A program made the position numbers and the translations under genes. The notes below the pieces were generated by a model. The model was not told where the DNA came from. It made no database searches and worked only from the letters and a program-made list of their open reading frames with translations. Below are positions 31,105 through 43,900 of a stretch of DNA of 64,000 bases, piece after piece. The first letter of the stretch is position 1. Each line of letters opens with the position of its first letter. The stretch is from Phoronis australis. Taxonomy: Eukaryota > Phoronida > Phoronidae. The stretch is taken from NCBI GenBank assembly GCA_002633005.1, contig NMRA01000142.1, positions 728,860 through 792,859 on the forward strand, read 5' to 3'.

Positions 31105-34100
31105 GTGCTCAGAGATAGTCATACTCAAGTTCTACAAGAATAAAGGTAGTCGCCATGTTTATTTCAAGCATTGTGTTTCTACCTTTTTGATTTGAGTACT
31201 ATTACATGTGGAAAATATACGTGTACTTTTTTTAGTGTATCTGCGAGTTTAGAATAGTTACGTCGAGTGCAAAAGCCCCATGCAGTTTCTGATTTCGGAG
31301 GTCAAATTCGAATTGAAATCAAACTGTTTTGAGACGGTACCAAAAGCAATCCTTAAGCTCTAACCGGTACCGGGAACTAGCTGAGCATGCAAACGTACCT
31401 TTAGAAAGGGTACTACCACATAACTTGATGTAAACAAAATGGAGAGTCACAATTTCAGTGGTCGCCATGTAAATCCAGATGTCGTTAGGAGCAATGACCA
31501 AAATCATGATAGCTAATGCTTTTGGAGTTTGTTTAAGTTTAGCTTGGCAACACCAGAGATACTGTTGTACAAACACGTGCTGAAGCACTGTTATTTCCTA
31601 TGCAATTCTGTTTTATTCCGATGCATAACACGTGTAGACAGCAAAATAAGCATATGCGTTGACAAAAACGAAAGATAACAACAAAATGGCACTGCATGGA
31701 ACTTTAAAAAGATACTAAACCCCTAAGGGACAATAATATGAAAAGAGATTTTCTGACAGCTCAGCAGAACCCCAATGGTCACCTCTAATGGGAGCTAAAT
31801 CCCACTTGTTCAATGGCAGAGTACTACAAAAGTGGTACAGTCGCAGATCTTGATTTAAGCGAATGTCTGACAGAAAACGGCAAGAATTGGCTTTTTGTAA
31901 AAAAATTACAGACTGAAACACATTTTGTTATTTTATAGCTTTGGCCACAGCTAATAACATCAAGAAATCTATCCAATCCAAAAATAATCCCCAAATTTTT
32001 ATCCTCCGTAAAATGTAAAATGTCCCTTTTAAATAAATTAAATTGACTTCCCCAATACAGCTCTCTGAAATGAAACAACACTCTGTAACCCTAATCAGCC
32101 CTCAGAAATTTGGAGCAAATTTGAGAACTGCTACATTGGCAAGAGTTACACTTTAGGCAAGTTACACACCTGTAGGAAAGGAACACCCACCAAGAACCAT
32201 AATATTCATTCTAGGATGCAGTGAATATCATGCACGCACCCAGCCTAAAAATTGGGGGCTCGAACTTTTGAGAATGTGGACTTTTTGATTCAAGGGGTAC
32301 GTTTGGTAGTTTTTGCCTTTTAGTGGTCTTTTGCATCGTTTTCTACTTTTTCAGAATTTTTGTTTTTCTGAGGCCCCGGTGCATCCCTCCCCCCTGGGTG
32401 CGCGCATGAATAATATGCAAATGTTATTAGTTGTATCCTGCTTCTACCTCTCAAATGAGAATCCAATGGTGCAGTGGACAGAACAAGGACATGTTGAAAT
32501 AACCAAAACAGGATTTAGTATCTTCTCAAGTACAAAATTCTGGCATATTTACCAAAGTATTGATCATGACTTTGTGATCTTGATCAAACAATTGTCAAAA
32601 AACAACAACACAGTTTGTTGTATGTTGCATTAATAAATAGTAAGACAAACAATAAACAAGTAATTATGCTAACAGTGCAACAAATAGAATACGCAAAATT
32701 TAACATATCACTGGGTTGGGACCTTTGTGCACACTAAAACACCTCATAGTTGTTCATAACACTTTGGTGATTACACGGATGTAAGCTGATGTTTTCAAAA
32801 TAATACAAGAGATCGCTAACTCATTTACTGGTTTTCCTGAACAACATGTAATCCATAAGTTGGAAATTTTCACTTGCATTCACCCCAGCAAGAGTCTGTA
32901 ACTCTCTAGCAGATATCGCATTGTTCTGTACACTGTTCTGTGCTTTTTGAGCCCTGAAGACAGTACCCTGAAGGGTATCACTACTTACATTGTAACTGTT
33001 CAGACGAACTGTGTCGACCCACACGAAAGTGCCATGGATCGATAACTGTTATCACTATCACAAGATTTCTGTTATGGTAATTAATAACTGTTATCACTAT
33101 CACAAGAATTCTGTTACGGTAACTGTTCACTTATTAAGCACAAAATATGGCCGACTAGTTTCTTAGTGAAATTCTATTTGTCAAATTTTTCAAGAAAAAT
33201 ATATAATTATAATCCATCACAAATATGATTTGTACTGGGTAGATTTCATAAAACAACATTTGGTAAAGTTTTCTTTGTTTTTGAAAATGGAAAATGACAA
33301 TTTTGGCAATTATATTTTAGCACAATAAGTTGAGAATTACCGTACGATACACCTTAATCTGTAAACATAACAGTGCTACAACACCATTTCATGCTTCTTT
33401 TGTAAAATTCTGAGACAAACTTTGGCATCAAGATCAAGGTAGCAATAGTCAAACTGCACTGAACCAACTTGTTGGCACCATAGACCTAAGACAAGAAATT
33501 CGCAACTCCGTAAATTTCTTATGGAATTCCCAGAGGAGGCGCCACTTTCTTCCAAAGCACAACTCGGCTTCAGGTTAATGAGCACACGACGTACGTGCTG
33601 GAAGTAAAACGTGCATTACACCAAGCGCAGCTAGTGAAAAGTGATGTTGTGGCCAATAGTGTTGGTCGCGGCTTTCGTGCAAGACCACAGATTTTGAACA
33701 TTGAGATTATAATACAACAGAGAAGGCGGTCCATGTACTATAATAGTCTATCATGGCACAGGAGCTAGACGTAAAAGCAACTAGAATGCAAAATTACAAA
33801 TACCAAATTGCCAAACTAAAAATATTTTACAGAAGTTTCGGTTACTCCGTATGTGACTTCAACAAACCAGAAAGAAAATTAAGAGGTGCACCTATTCAGA
33901 AAAGATTACACTCCAAATCTTGTTTGGATCTCCAACGACTTTTCACATTAACAATCACAACATTACATCGATGTTCAACAGAAACATTCCAGTGTTAATA
34001 GCCAAAGCAAAGTAAAATTTACACACACCAAGGTGTGCATGTCCTCATGTATCTGGTGTTACGTGGCTCTGGCAATATACACAATATACTATAGTGTCAA

Positions 34101-34290
34101 TAATGTTGAGAACTTCCACATCTTATACCAAACCACAAAGAACACGCTAAAATTCTTACTTAAAAACAGGACAGGAGACTGGTGTTCTAGTCATACAAGG
34201 CATGTTATGCTAAATTATTGATAGCGAGTATCTAATAACGATCAATTTCTATAGGGTTTTAACACAGTTTGGCATACAAACAAGTAACTA
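31105..34290. other. intergenic region between RBX1 and PHKA (3' end to 3' end)
   Basis: The two genes converge here. No gene was recognised. Content: an R1 repeat copy (31715-32215), a short repeated pair CTGTTATCACTATCACAAG (33047 and 33087), and several open frames of 60-106 codons without similarity or splice support. Confidence 0.45.
31715..32215. repeat. dispersed repeat family R1, copy 2 (longest)
   Basis: Its right part (32045-32215) matches 5345-5545 and its left part (about 31830-32030) matches 62690-62885. The shared words include TTTTGTTATTTTATAG/TTTTGTTGTTTTGTAG, TAATAACATCAAGAAATCTA and CCAAAAATAATCCCC/CAGCGATAATCCC. It may represent most of the original element. Confidence 0.6.
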
Positions 34291-34502
34291 CGGTAAAATC
34301 TCGCCAATTTAGGACAAAAAATAATGGAAATAAAGCCAATTTTTCATTTTTAAAGGCTCCTAAATATGTTGTCAAAGTATGAAACTTTTCAAAATATTGT
34401 CTGGCGGTAACTATGATGCAGACTTTGAACAATTGCTACATGGAAAAATCAAAAAATTCCCTTGTCCGCCATACTGTGTCCTAAATTAGTGGGATTCTAC
34501 CA
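34291..34502. mobile_element. MITE, CGGTAAAATC family, copy 2 (probably in the PHKA 3' UTR)
   Basis: Left end CGGTAAAATCTCGCCAATTT; right end on the other strand TGGTAGAATCCCACTAATTT, followed inward by AGGACACAGTATGGCGGACA. It is flanked by TA on the left and by a mutated CA on the right. It lies about 207 bp past the PHKA stop codon. Confidence 0.8.
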
Positions 34503-34708
34503 CAGAGACACAGCCCTGACGAGAGAAGAACTCAGGACCAAACGATACGATGCCAGTCTAAAACACTTAAATTGCTTTTAGTTGAACAATTTAAAAGGAA
34601 AAATGAGCAAGAAACTATCACACTGAAATCTGTAAAGTTTAACCTCAAACGAAGCAGGCTGGTTGGTGAGTCTTAGAATAATGTGTGCTTAAAATACTGG
34701 ACTCATCT

Positions 34709-34918
34709 TCAGCTCACGGCACAATCCAAATTACCGTCGAGCGCGGCAAGCTCTATGGAGTTGGCCACAGCTCTCCACATGTAGGAGATAGTTCCGTACT
34801 TGCCACTAGGGGCGCTGTCGTAGAAATGTTGACATATTCCCTTGGAACTGTTGCACTGCGTTTGCTCTTTACTACCTTGTGCTGCACAGCATGTTGTCGC
34901 ATCACCATCAAACTTTAT
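34709..34918 (-). CDS. PHKA: terminal PHKA exon with CaaX-type C terminus
   Basis: Sixty-nine codons and a TGA stop. It carries [19 protein letters not shown], matching the conserved YDSAPSGRFGTMTYL block of the family, and ends in Cys-Ala-Val-Ser. Vertebrate alpha ends in a different CxxQ box that is farnesylated, so prenylation is likely conserved here. The upstream part ([13 protein letters not shown]) is not conserved with human. Confidence 0.92.
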   Translation of the reverse strand: MKFDGDATTCCAAQGSKEQTQCNSSKGICQHFYDSAPSGKYGTISYMWRAVANSIELAALDGNLDCAVS

Positions 34919-37900
34919 CTGTAATAATGATTGATTCATACTGTCGAAGTTAGTGTTAGAGAGACACATTAAAAAACTATCAGCATTTGGCTGAAATGTC
35001 AAAACACCGCAAGAAGAGGCACTTTAAAATGTGGCCATGACCTTTCAAACATTAAATCACAGGCAATTTTACATTTTCCTTTGCCAAAGGAACAAAAAAT
35101 TAGAAATGAATAAATGTTTTACAAATTGAGAAAAAATGGAATACAGTAAATGGCCCTACTGTTGCAACTCTTCAATATATACAATGCATGTTCCTTTTTA
35201 CCTGATCTTCCAAGAATATCTTTTGAGCGTCTTTAACTATGTTTTCCACTTGGATATCCAACTTCAAATTGGACTTGCCGCTGTCATGTTCAGCGAGCTC
35301 ACATAGCACCATCATGGCCTCCACAAGCAGCTGGCGATATTCAGGATTTGGAATTCTGTTCAACCCACTCTCTACTTGGAGAGCAAATTTCAGCTCCCCC
35401 GGGGTCATCTGAAGGTACAAGTATATATATTTATTTATGTGTGAAAACCAAGGTTATCAGCAAGACAAACATCAAGTTACTTGCTAAAAAAGTCAGATCA
35501 AGCTCATATCTGCCATACATTACAACCAAACCACAATATCACACCAGTTTGTATTGCGAGTGTTCAAGGTTTACAGAACACTGGGCTGAAACAACGCAGC
35601 TCATTATTTAGTAATGGTGCATTAAAAAGTCCACTTCAACCAGTTACGAGCTTAGTCCAATGTTCACCCAACCCTTCCCAACTCTGGGGTCCAGTCCAGT
35701 GGCTCATTTTCCAAAAAATTGAGGGTCCAGTTCAGAATGAGTACACTTACGCAGAACAAAGAAAAATGTATATTGGAAATGGAGGGAAATGATACAGTAC
35801 TTTTGTAAATGGAAAAAAGGGAGATGATCTTCATTTCATACAGCTCATTAACATTACATCCTAGGTGGCACATCCATAAACTCAATATGTACCGTTTTAG
35901 CTTGTTTCAAATGATGCAAAAATGTAGCCCCGGCAAACACTTAACTAACCTTAAAGAGAACTTTCCAACTTTCTACTTTAGGCATTCATTAATGTAATTA
36001 TCTCCCCTCACCTCATTCTCAATAGTCTAACATAGGTGTGTAGGTACCAGGCAAAATAATTTTTTTCCATTTTCCATTTTTTGACATGTACATTTTCGTA
36101 GGAAAATATTTTGCTTTGCAACTAAAAAAGTATGATCTTTTTCTATACGTAGCTTACAGTGTGGGTGCATAGTTTTTACCTCAAAATCTGGAGCCCCTTT
36201 CATGCCTAAATTAAAAGATATTTTTTCACTTTGTAAATTAAGTGGTTAGTATCAGTTGCTTAATATATGGTAATATGTGGGAGTACACACAAAACAATAA
36301 GATGAGCTCCAGATTTTAATGTAAAAACTATGCATCCACAACATAACAAACCACGTGTAGAAAAAGTATACAAAGCCAAAATCATTCCTGGGAGGAAAAT
36401 ACGTACTTCTCTAGTGAGATTCTGTTGAAGAAAGTAGCCATCAATCTGTATACCTGTACTCTGGAAGAAGTAAACAGTTTGTATTATGTAACTTGCAGTG
36501 CAGAATCATACGAGAACCCGTTTACACGAGTCACATTCAACAAGAGAACAACCAGGGTAGAGTCCAGTAAAGCCAGGACCTCGCAAAAAAGCAAGACTTC
36601 ACGAGATTACGTGAGATATTGCCTAGTACTTTAAAAGAGAACACATGATTTTGGCTGGATTTTAGCGAGTTCCTAGCGTAGGGCCCCAGTAAGTAACCAG
36701 TACCCCTTCTTCTACCAAACAAGAATGTAAAGCAATACCAAAGGTACGTACTCTTTCCAGTAAACGCCATATCCGGGGATAGAAGCCTACCGGCACTCTG
36801 TTGAGAGCGCCATCTAGCCGCCTCCTCCTCAACCACTGACCTTGCCTATCACTTTCCAACGCTTCCTCTAAACTCTCAGCATTGTGGTACATTGCTTGAT
36901 CAACCGTCTGGAAGCACATTGGTTTTAGTGGAGCAGCGCAACGTGAGTTTTGAGCCAGAACCATTCAGTTGATGATACAAGCATGACCTTAGACAAGAAC
37001 GCAGTCTCTAAGTCAAGTTTCATTTAGGTCAGCTATATGACTAAAATAACGAAAACCTATTGATTGCTTAAGAATCAAAATTTGAGAATTTCCCCACTTT
37101 ACCATTTCACAATGGTCCAGTTGAATATAGAATTAAACTAGGCATTTTAAAATTGTGACATGTGAGTCCAATATTCAAGCTGCATTTCATTCCGTTTCGG
37201 AGGATTAAAACAAAAATCGAATTAGGCCTTTTACTCTCACAAAGTCTGCCTCACAGTATTCCTTACCATGACGGGATTCTATTACCGTTGCCAACAAAAA
37301 ACTCAGAACTGTCCAATGGAAAAGGTTTTTCATTGCTTTCCGATGACATTATGTTAAAGACTTTTTAGTGACTGGTTCAACCATTTAACATCAGAACCAC
37401 CATCATTTCAAGAAAACACGTCTTGGGGTTGGCCATCCATAAAATTGCGAATTCAAAAATGTTGCATGTTAAGAATTGTCTGCAACAGAAATGGAATCCT
37501 ATGATGGTAAGGAATACTAGGCCTAATTTGATTTTCATTTTCAATTTTTTAGCCAGCTAAAAAGGGTGAAAGGCATAAAATTTGTAACATATTTGAAAAA
37601 CGTTAGTGAATGTAAAAATTTCAAGTCCAAATGTGACCACAATGCACATACGTGCAGAGAAAAGCATGCATCAAGCCCGCGTACATGCAAAGTGCAATGA
37701 TTTACAACATGATGTATGTGCAATTCTGTAAAATGTACGAAGCATTGTTTATACTAATCATTCAGTTAGAAAATCTTTTACATACAGCAAAAACAATTCA
37801 ATATAATCATTCTGTTAGAAAATCTTTTACATACGGCAAAAACAATTCAACTGCCACAGTGGAAAATCTAAAACAACGTAGTCGTTTGGCACGTTAAGGC

Positions 37901-40900
37901 GTTTAGTAATCCGTATAAGTTTGATTACAGAAAAATGTGAGACATGGAGCTTTAGTGGGGATTTTAAAGCCAGAGGGGGACTGTAAGCCAAGAAGAAGTT
38001 AAGAAGGCACAAGTCATGGCTGCCAAGGGAGCTCTATTTACGCCACGCAAGAAGTGGTTACCGGAGTCGTACGCAGTGGACAAGACTCGCTAGATTCAGG
38101 TTTGCTATCTTTTGGGAGTTTCCATTTCTTTTTACTCTGTAATAAAAATGTCAACGGCTGCCCAGTACACCAAGGTATACGTCTGGGATTTACATTATCT
38201 AGATATATCTGTACTATTGGGGACATTATTCGATAGTCTTGGATTTGGAGTTTAAATATAGTCCAACTTAATTTTAATGTGGGATTATCAAAAATGGGAC
38301 TTTTGTGATTTTCAGGAAAAAACTCAAGAGTTGCATAAAACGAAAATGAAGTGATAATTTAGAAAATTATACACCTGTAAGTAAACCCTACATGTGAAAC
38401 AGATATACGATATTATGCCTCTTAAAAGAGGAACACATTGTGCCTTGTTGACTGGTTTGTATAGCACTTGTTTACATGATGTACTTGGGCCGACAGCCAT
38501 ATGAATGAATAAATCATTTCATAAAAATCGATGTATTTGAGATTTCACCTTGAACATATATATCACATAAAATTTGGTCATGCCATAGATTTCGTTGTTT
38601 TGCAACTAAATGTATCTTTTTTGCAAAAATTTACTAAAAAAGACATGCTCTTGTGACCCAATTAATGGCAAATCGACAAAAAGTCAAAAATCAAATTTCT
38701 ACAAGCCTTTTACTCTTAGAAAATACTTTTAGTGAGTTAAAATTTACGATTGTGCAGGTATCTTGTCTGAATACATAGACTAGACAATAAGGACCCACAT
38801 ATGTAACCTTAAATGCTCACTTATGCACCCGTCCATAATTTAAAACCGGGGTAATTAATACCCTTAATGCACCCAAGTTTTTGTAAACACCACTTTCAAC
38901 TTAAAAAACGGAAGGCAAATCGCTTCTTTGTGAAGCCAAAACAAGAGTGAAAGCAGTGGATTGTCTGCAGTTGGCCATTGTTCTACTGACATGACCTGGA
39001 AGACAATGTATCACACTTTGTCTGCAGTTGGCCATTGTTCTACTGACATGACCTGGCAGACAATGTATCACACTTTGTCTGCAGTTGGCCATTGTTCTAC
39101 TGACATGACCTGGCAGACAATGTATAGCATTTTGTCTGCAGTTGGCCAATATTCTACTGACATGACCTAGCAGACAATGTATCGCACTTTGTTTCTTTAT
39201 GCCCCTGCTCAACTGACTTTGGAGTCCTTCAATTTGAACACATCAAGCATTAACCTGGTTGAAGACAGTTATATCTTCTGATTACAGAAGTTCACCCTGT
39301 GTTCTTAATTGAAACACACAAATAAAATGATCACTTTAAAGCCTAACTTCCAACGGAATTTTGTTATTTTAGATGTATTGGGCTAACCAGAGTCCTAGCA
39401 AAGCCTTAGTAAAATAAGAAAACGCTAGTTCAATCGCGCAAATGTAAGACCGTCAAATGATAGGCAAAGTTGCTTTTTTGTGCCATGTTGCATCACCGCG
39501 AGATCCCAGCACAAACAACAAAACACTGGTAACAGTTGTAATGAATAGGGATCGCAATAGAACACCATTGCGTGCGGGTGTTATTCGCAGCTGTTTGAAT
39601 TAAAAGGTGATTCTCGCGGTGACGAAGACAATAGCAAGCCAATACGCCAAACAGTTCGTTACATTTGGCAATTTATGGCACTAGTGGGCTCAGAGCGATG
39701 CTCTTGTAGGAACCAAATTTACAGTTGTTACCACTCAAGATAGGCTTTAAATAGCTTCATGTAGATATTTCCACTAAAAATCACTAAAATTAATAATTTT
39801 ATAATAAAAAACTTGTAGGAAGGGTCAAACTACGAGAAAGATGACCAAGCAATAATATGATGTGAGTTGCCTACTTTATGTTGTTACAGCGGTAAGAAAT
39901 TGCTGTCCCTTAAAAACAGTAAGAAAAAGGTCACAACACGAAAGTAGCATAGCAGTTGCTGGTGTCCACAGAGTGAAAAAGGAAAGGTCTGTCATAAATA
40001 CACAACATTCTCACGCCGTGGAGTAAAACTTGATCTAAAACTACCAGAAGATATACCTTTTGGTAAATTTTTTTCTAAAACAAAAGCAAAAACCAACGTT
40101 AGTAAATAACACCCATGCTCCGGATAAGATGTTGACAAGCACTTCAGTCCATTACAGTCTGACACATAGTAGTAAATGGCCACAAAAATGGAGTTTTGTA
40201 AATTAGGCAAATATTGATCAACCATAAAGGTTATGATAGAACTGCCATTCAGGATGTGTCAAGCAACCCCATGCTATCAAGGTAGCATGAACTCTTAGCT
40301 AGACTGTATTTGGGTAATATTTACATGAACAAAGTAAACAGTAACGCAGTGTTCTCCACAATACCAATTCCAAACTCGACACAAATTTCTAGAGCTCAGT
40401 ACCAGTAGTCAACACTATAGTATGTTTTAACATCTCCGCTGGAGGTATTGAGAGGCGTTTCAAAAATGTACATTGAACTGGTCAGGTGTGACCTATTTTT
40501 TAACACTTTGTAGGGCCTACACATGACAACCGCTGATGACTGTCTCACGAATAAAAAAACTTGTTGTTAAAAGCACGTGGCCAGGAAGCGCGCGCTACAT
40601 GCCTGTCACTTGACATCGCAGACATTAGTCTCCGGGAACTATCGATGAAACTACGCCGGGTAGCCATATCGGCAAGAAATAAATATCGGGCTCTAATTTG
40701 AGAAAGTTTCTACTGCCGTAAAAACTGTTGCGTTGTTTTTAAGAAAGATTGCCTTAATTATCCGATCACTTTTTCAATGCATTCATAATTGGTGTTTGTA
40801 AAGTAAACTACGTGATAAAANTGTAGATATTTCCACTAAAAATCACTAAAATTAATAATTTTATAATAAAAAACTTGTAGGAAGGGTCAAACTACGAGAA

Positions 40901-43900
40901 AGATGACCAAGCAATATTATGATGTGAGTTGCCTACTTTACGTTGTTACAGCGGTAAGAAATTGCTGTCCCTTAAAAACAGTAAGAAAAAGGTCACAACA
41001 CGAAAGTAGCATAGCAGTTGCTGGTGTCCACAGAGTGAAAAAGGAAAGGTCTGTCATAAATACACAACATTCTCACGCCGTGGAGTGAAACTTGATCTAA
41101 AACTACCAGAAGATATACCTTTTGGTAAATTTTTTTCTAAAACAAAAGCAAAAACCAACGTTAGTAAATAACACCCATGCTCCGGATAAGATGTTGACAA
41201 GCACTTCAGTCCATTACAGTCTGACACATAGCAGTAAATGGCCACAAAAATGGAGTTTTGTAAATTAGGCAAATATTGATCAACCATAAAGGTTATGATA
41301 GAACTGCCATTCAGGATGTGTCAAGCAAGCCCATGCTATCAAGGTAGCATGAACTCTTAGCTAGACTGTATTTGGGTAATATTTACATGAACAAAGTAAA
41401 CAGTAACGCAGTGTTCTCCACAATACCAATTCCAAACTCGACACAAATTTCTAGAGCTCAGTACCAGTAGTCAACACTATAGTATGTTTTAACATCTCCG
41501 CTGGAGGTATTGAGAGGCGTTTCAAAAATGTACATTGAACTGGTCAGGTGTGACCTATTTTTTAACACTTTGTAGGGCCTACACATGACAACCGCTGATG
41601 ACTGTCTCACGAATAAAAAAACTTGTTGTTAAAAGCACGTGGCCAGGAAGCGCGCGCTACATGCCTGTCACTTGACATCGCAGACATTAGTCTCCGGGAA
41701 CTATCGATGAAACTACGCCGGGTAGCCATATCGGCAAGAAATAAATATCGGGCTCTAATTTGAGAAAGTTTCTACTGCCGTAAAAACTGTTGCGTTGTTT
41801 TTAAGAAAGATTGCCTTAATTATCCGATCACTTTTTCAATGCATTCATAATTGGTGTTTGTAAAGTAAACTACGTGATAAAATGCGGCACCGATAGTGGA
41901 CACCTCCACCCCCGAATCTCCGGAAAATAACTCAGACTGTCACACATCCAGTCACCTGGCGACTCAACGACATTCGGCCTTAGGCCCTACTGAGACAATT
42001 CTCGAACGTTTTAATACTAGATGTGATCAGCAAAGGCTAAATAAAACGTGTTCTTGTGATACTGCTCGTGTTATTTCTTTAGTTACAATGCACACCTCCG
42101 GCAAATGAACGCTGATGACACGCACGCGCTCGCTCACTCACACACGCAGACGATCTTCAAAACAAAGGTCACGTGACTACGACAAGTGTGTTCATCCAGA
42201 GATTTTTCTCACGTTGCTGGATACAATCTTGCGCAGATTTAAACCTATCTTGTTTATATTACGGACTCCACAGGAACTTAAAATCTTAGGAACGCTATTT
42301 GGAAAACTTGAGTGAGGATTTCAGGTGATTTGTTGAGTCGAAACTATATATTTTTATTCAAGCTGCCCAATCGACGATCGCTAGGCAGCGGTGCAAAAAG
42401 CCAGCGAGTTTTCGCCCTTGGATTTCAGCACAATTTTCTGTAGAATGATCGTAATTTAACAATGACAAAGTTTGATAGCAATGCGCCACAGTTTTGTTGT
42501 TTTACTGAACGCCTGTCACAAGCAACAGATACATCACATAGCGTAAATTTGATGAATCCTAGCTTCCGATTTCACCCGTTTCAAAGACCGGGTATCAACC
42601 GCCCTTGGTTACAATAAGCGCCCCCGCCCCAGGCGAATACGGTGCTGTTTAACTGCCTCATACTAAAGTGAACTATATGTTTACGGTTGGTAAAATCGGG
42701 CTGATTAGATGCTGAGGGCTGCAGTACCAAGTCAGTCAGGGTTTTAAACCTGGCGCAGCAATTTTTAAACTTGACGCGCTTTCCCCAAACTCAATGTGGT
42801 TGCCCCAAACTCGTTACCGCGTCGAGTCAAAACAGGCCATGGAGAACACTGTAACGTAATAAAATTCAGATAGAAAATGAAACAAAAACACTCTGCTAAA
42901 TGGAGACTAGGTGCAAAAGATTAAGAATAATGGGTGACACACTTCATTTTAATTAAAATTAATCTCAGACTTTCAGAATTATTGAAAACTACAGGGTGAG
43001 ATAAAAATTGGACTGTTGATTCATCACTTACCGATCTCCTGCGATCAGCCTGCGTAATTATCTCACCCGGGTTGTGGAGAGTGCTGTCACCTTTTGTAAA
43101 TACATGACATTACAGTCAGTATTAAGTTAATGTCAGTCATGTGGTCAGCCATGACTGCTTCTTTTCAGTTTTAGATTAAACAACGAATGTAATGAGACAC
43201 AGTACAGGGTTAAAAGAATTAGTATGAGCTAACCACATGACCTGCAGATTTCAACATTAAAATTTCCGCAAGCATAAACAGTAACTAGATCAAGCAAAAA
43301 ATGAAATACGGCAAAAATTCCTTATTTTAGGACAAATCCTTCCAAAATTTAGATTTGACAGCGGAGCATTTTTTCTTATAAATCAAAATACTTCCATAGT
43401 TTTGAATAAAATTCATTTACAATTCTACTGAGACCTAGTATTCTGATTTAATTCAAAGTCGCAGATGTGACTAAAATTTCCTGGAAGATAAATTGGTGTC
43501 CAAAACTGAAGAATTTTTACCGTAAATCACAACCATCAAAAAAAAACAAAACAGCAACTGAACCATCTGTGAACCACCAGCCCAGCATGAATACGCGGTC
43601 AAACGGTTTCAATGCGATGATGCAATGCAGAGCAGACTGACTAGTGCTCGCAAGGTTTGGCTGAAGGGAACACAGCGCAGGAGAGAGTTCACCATATCTA
43701 CAGAAAAACCTCCTGTTACATGCAAGCGGTTGCAATGGGAGCAATAGTACCGTTCTTATGTCCTGGATCTCATCCTGAACTTTCCTCAGAATAGAGCGCT
43801 TGCCCTCGTCCCGAGTGATCTTAAGGACGGGCTGCCACTCCTCGGCCAGGTAATTAAACTCAAGCTCTTCAATGAAAACAAACATTCACCTGACACCCTC

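Noticed and set aside
35809-35997. Open frame on the plus strand opposite PHKA introns
   Set aside because: It is antisense to a well-supported gene, lies in an intron and has no similarity.
38961-39191. CRISPR-like array
   Set aside because: The units are directly adjacent with no unique spacers, and the genome is animal.
38901-39212. Open frame of 103 codons with a repeated [16 protein letters not shown] peptide, and its opposite-strand partner
   Set aside because: The repeat unit is 57 bp, so any frame without a stop stays open across all copies. There is no start context or splice support, and it lies in a PHKA intron.
39992-41287. Two near-identical 77-codon frames as a duplicated gene
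   Set aside because: They lie in the two copies of block B, which is likely an assembly duplication. The peptide resembles nothing known.
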